Assembly: GCA_947474905.1 (NCBI GenBank)
Contig: CANJKQ010000076.1
Location: 1 to 5,962, forward strand
Direction of reading: 5' to 3'
DNA: 5,962 nucleotides
From: Pseudomonadota bacterium
GTDB taxonomy: Bacteria > Pseudomonadota > Alphaproteobacteria > Sphingomonadales > Sphingomonadaceae
How positions within the stretch are numbered: the first letter of the stretch is position 1; each line of letters begins with the position of its first letter. The position numbers and the translations under genes were made by a program. Positions 5,275-5,962 of this stretch are shown here, piece by piece. A model generated the notes under the pieces. It was not told the DNA's origin, did no database searches, and saw nothing but the letters and a program-made list of their open reading frames with translations.

Positions 5275-5962
5275 TGGCTACTTCTCCGGTTCCAGTCTGC
5301 CGCACGTTCGATGCGATCGAGCAGACGGTGCGTTTGGACGGCGTCGGCAAAGGTGGGAGCGGTTGAGGAGCCCGTGGTGAGATCCTCGTGGGCTGCGCGG
5401 TAGGCATGCGCGACCGCATCGGAATATCCCGACGGGTCGGTCCCAACGAGGCGGAATTCTGCCGGGACGGACAGGGGGCCGAGAGGCTCGACGCCCCGGC
5501 GCCCCTGTATTCGCACATGGCCATATTGAAGGTGCCCGGTGTCGCCTTCTACGATCAGATCACCTTCACGACCGTTGATCTCCCAACGGAAACCGCATGT
5601 TGGCGCATCTCCTCCACGATACTGAAGCGCGACGACCGCGCCACCATCGAGGGTACCGCCGACGACAACCTGATCCGGAGCGGTCGCCTCGAAGGTACCG
5701 TCGCCATCAATGAGTTCGACCGAGCGATGGCCCGTCGCCAAACTCGCATGCAGACGGGAGAAGTCTCCGAGAACCCAGGTAAACACATCGATCATATGAC
5801 CGAAGGGGATGCTCAGCATCGTGGCGCCCGTGGTATCGTCGAGCACATAAGCCATGTTGGCCATGCTGGCACCGCCCCAAGGGAAGCCGCCCGAGCCGAT
5901 GACATTGGACGAAATCACCTCGCCGACATAGCCTTGCCGGATCAGATCGCGCAGATATCGAA
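5271..5962 (-). CDS. Gfo/Idh/MocA-family oxidoreductase, C-terminal part only
   Basis: The open frame enters from the right edge and ends at the TGA at 5271-5273, leaving 229 residues. The NAD(P)-binding Rossmann domain and the start are off-window. The visible part is the beta-sheet substrate domain typical of the family. It opens with RYLRDLIRQGYVGEVISSNV (fragment residues 1-20), then IPFGHMIDVFTWVLG (51-65) with the family-conserved GH..D (His55, Asp58). Next come INGREGDLIVEG (128-139) and the terminal helix PTFADAVQTHRLLDRIERAA (202-221). Relatives oxidise or reduce sugars, inositols, dihydrodiols and other polyols with NAD(P). The Gal80-like branch is another possibility, since it shares the VGEVISS-type opening. 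A GTG at 5918 is internal and not the start, because matching family sequence continues upstream to the window edge. It is the first visible gene of the operon and overlaps the SnoaL-like gene. Confidence 0.85.
   Translation of the reverse strand, partial: RYLRDLIRQGYVGEVISSNVIGSGGFPWGGASMANMAYVLDDTTGATMLSIPFGHMIDVFTWVLGDFSRLHASLATGHRSVELIDGDGTFEATAPDQVVVGGTLDGGAVVALQYRGGDAPTCGFRWEINGREGDLIVEGDTGHLQYGHVRIQGRRGVEPLGPLSVPAEFRLVGTDPSGYSDAVAHAYRAAHEDLTTGSSTAPTFADAVQTHRLLDRIERAADWNRRSSQ
5284..5287 (-). promoter_or_regulatory. Ribosome binding site of the SnoaL-like gene
   Basis: GGAG lies nine bases before ATG 5274 and twelve before ATG 5271, inside the last codons of the oxidoreductase gene. It favours the first of the two adjacent start codons. 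Confidence 0.5.

Noticed and set aside
4786..5403. Open frame of 205 codons on the plus strand
   Set aside because: It is antisense to the SnoaL-like and oxidoreductase genes, which both show clear family motifs. Its own translation shows none.
5916..5918. GTG at 5918 as start of the oxidoreductase
   Set aside because: Family-typical sequence (RYLRDLIRQGYVGE) continues in frame upstream to the window edge, so this is an internal valine codon.

Overview
The window holds seven genes or gene fragments, all read on the minus strand, packed end to end. It looks like part of one long catabolic operon from a GC-rich alphaproteobacterium. A sphingomonad (Sphingomonadales) is my best guess. It rests on the high GC content, the GC-rich third codon positions, the style of the LeuC/LeuD sequences, and the mix of SnoaL-like, Gfo/Idh/MocA and VOC proteins. 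This is inference from memory of such genomes, not a database result.

In transcription order (right to left) the layout is: (1) the C-terminal 229 residues of a Gfo/Idh/MocA-family oxidoreductase, running off the right edge; (2) a SnoaL-like/NTF2-fold protein with an unusual C-terminal extension; (3) a family III (CaiB/BaiF) CoA-transferase; (4) an HMG-CoA-lyase-like enzyme of the DRE-TIM metallolyase type; (5) a LeuC-type large subunit and (6) a LeuD-type small subunit of a [4Fe-4S] hydro-lyase/isomerase; then a 75-base gap and (7) the N-terminal 125 residues of a VOC-family (glyoxalase / ring-cleavage dioxygenase fold) protein, running off the left edge.

Genes 1 to 6 are joined by five consecutive 1- to 4-base stop/start overlaps. 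Three of these carry doubled start codons (ATGATG, ATGATG, GTGATG). This implies one transcript and translational coupling. No promoter for the operon and no regulator or transporter gene lies in the window. The only non-coding stretch is the short gap before the VOC gene. It holds a good ribosome binding site and a perfect 10-base palindrome but no convincing terminator.

The most interesting point is the combination of genes. LeuC and LeuD sit with a CoA-transferase and an HMG-CoA-lyase-like enzyme, and not with leuA or leuB. Together they could hydrate an unsaturated dicarboxylate (a citraconate or alkyl-maleate type compound) to a malate-type hydroxy acid, load it onto CoA, and cleave it to acetyl-CoA plus a keto acid. 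The oxidoreductase, SnoaL-like and VOC proteins would act upstream or alongside. This pathway is a hypothesis; the individual family assignments are well supported.
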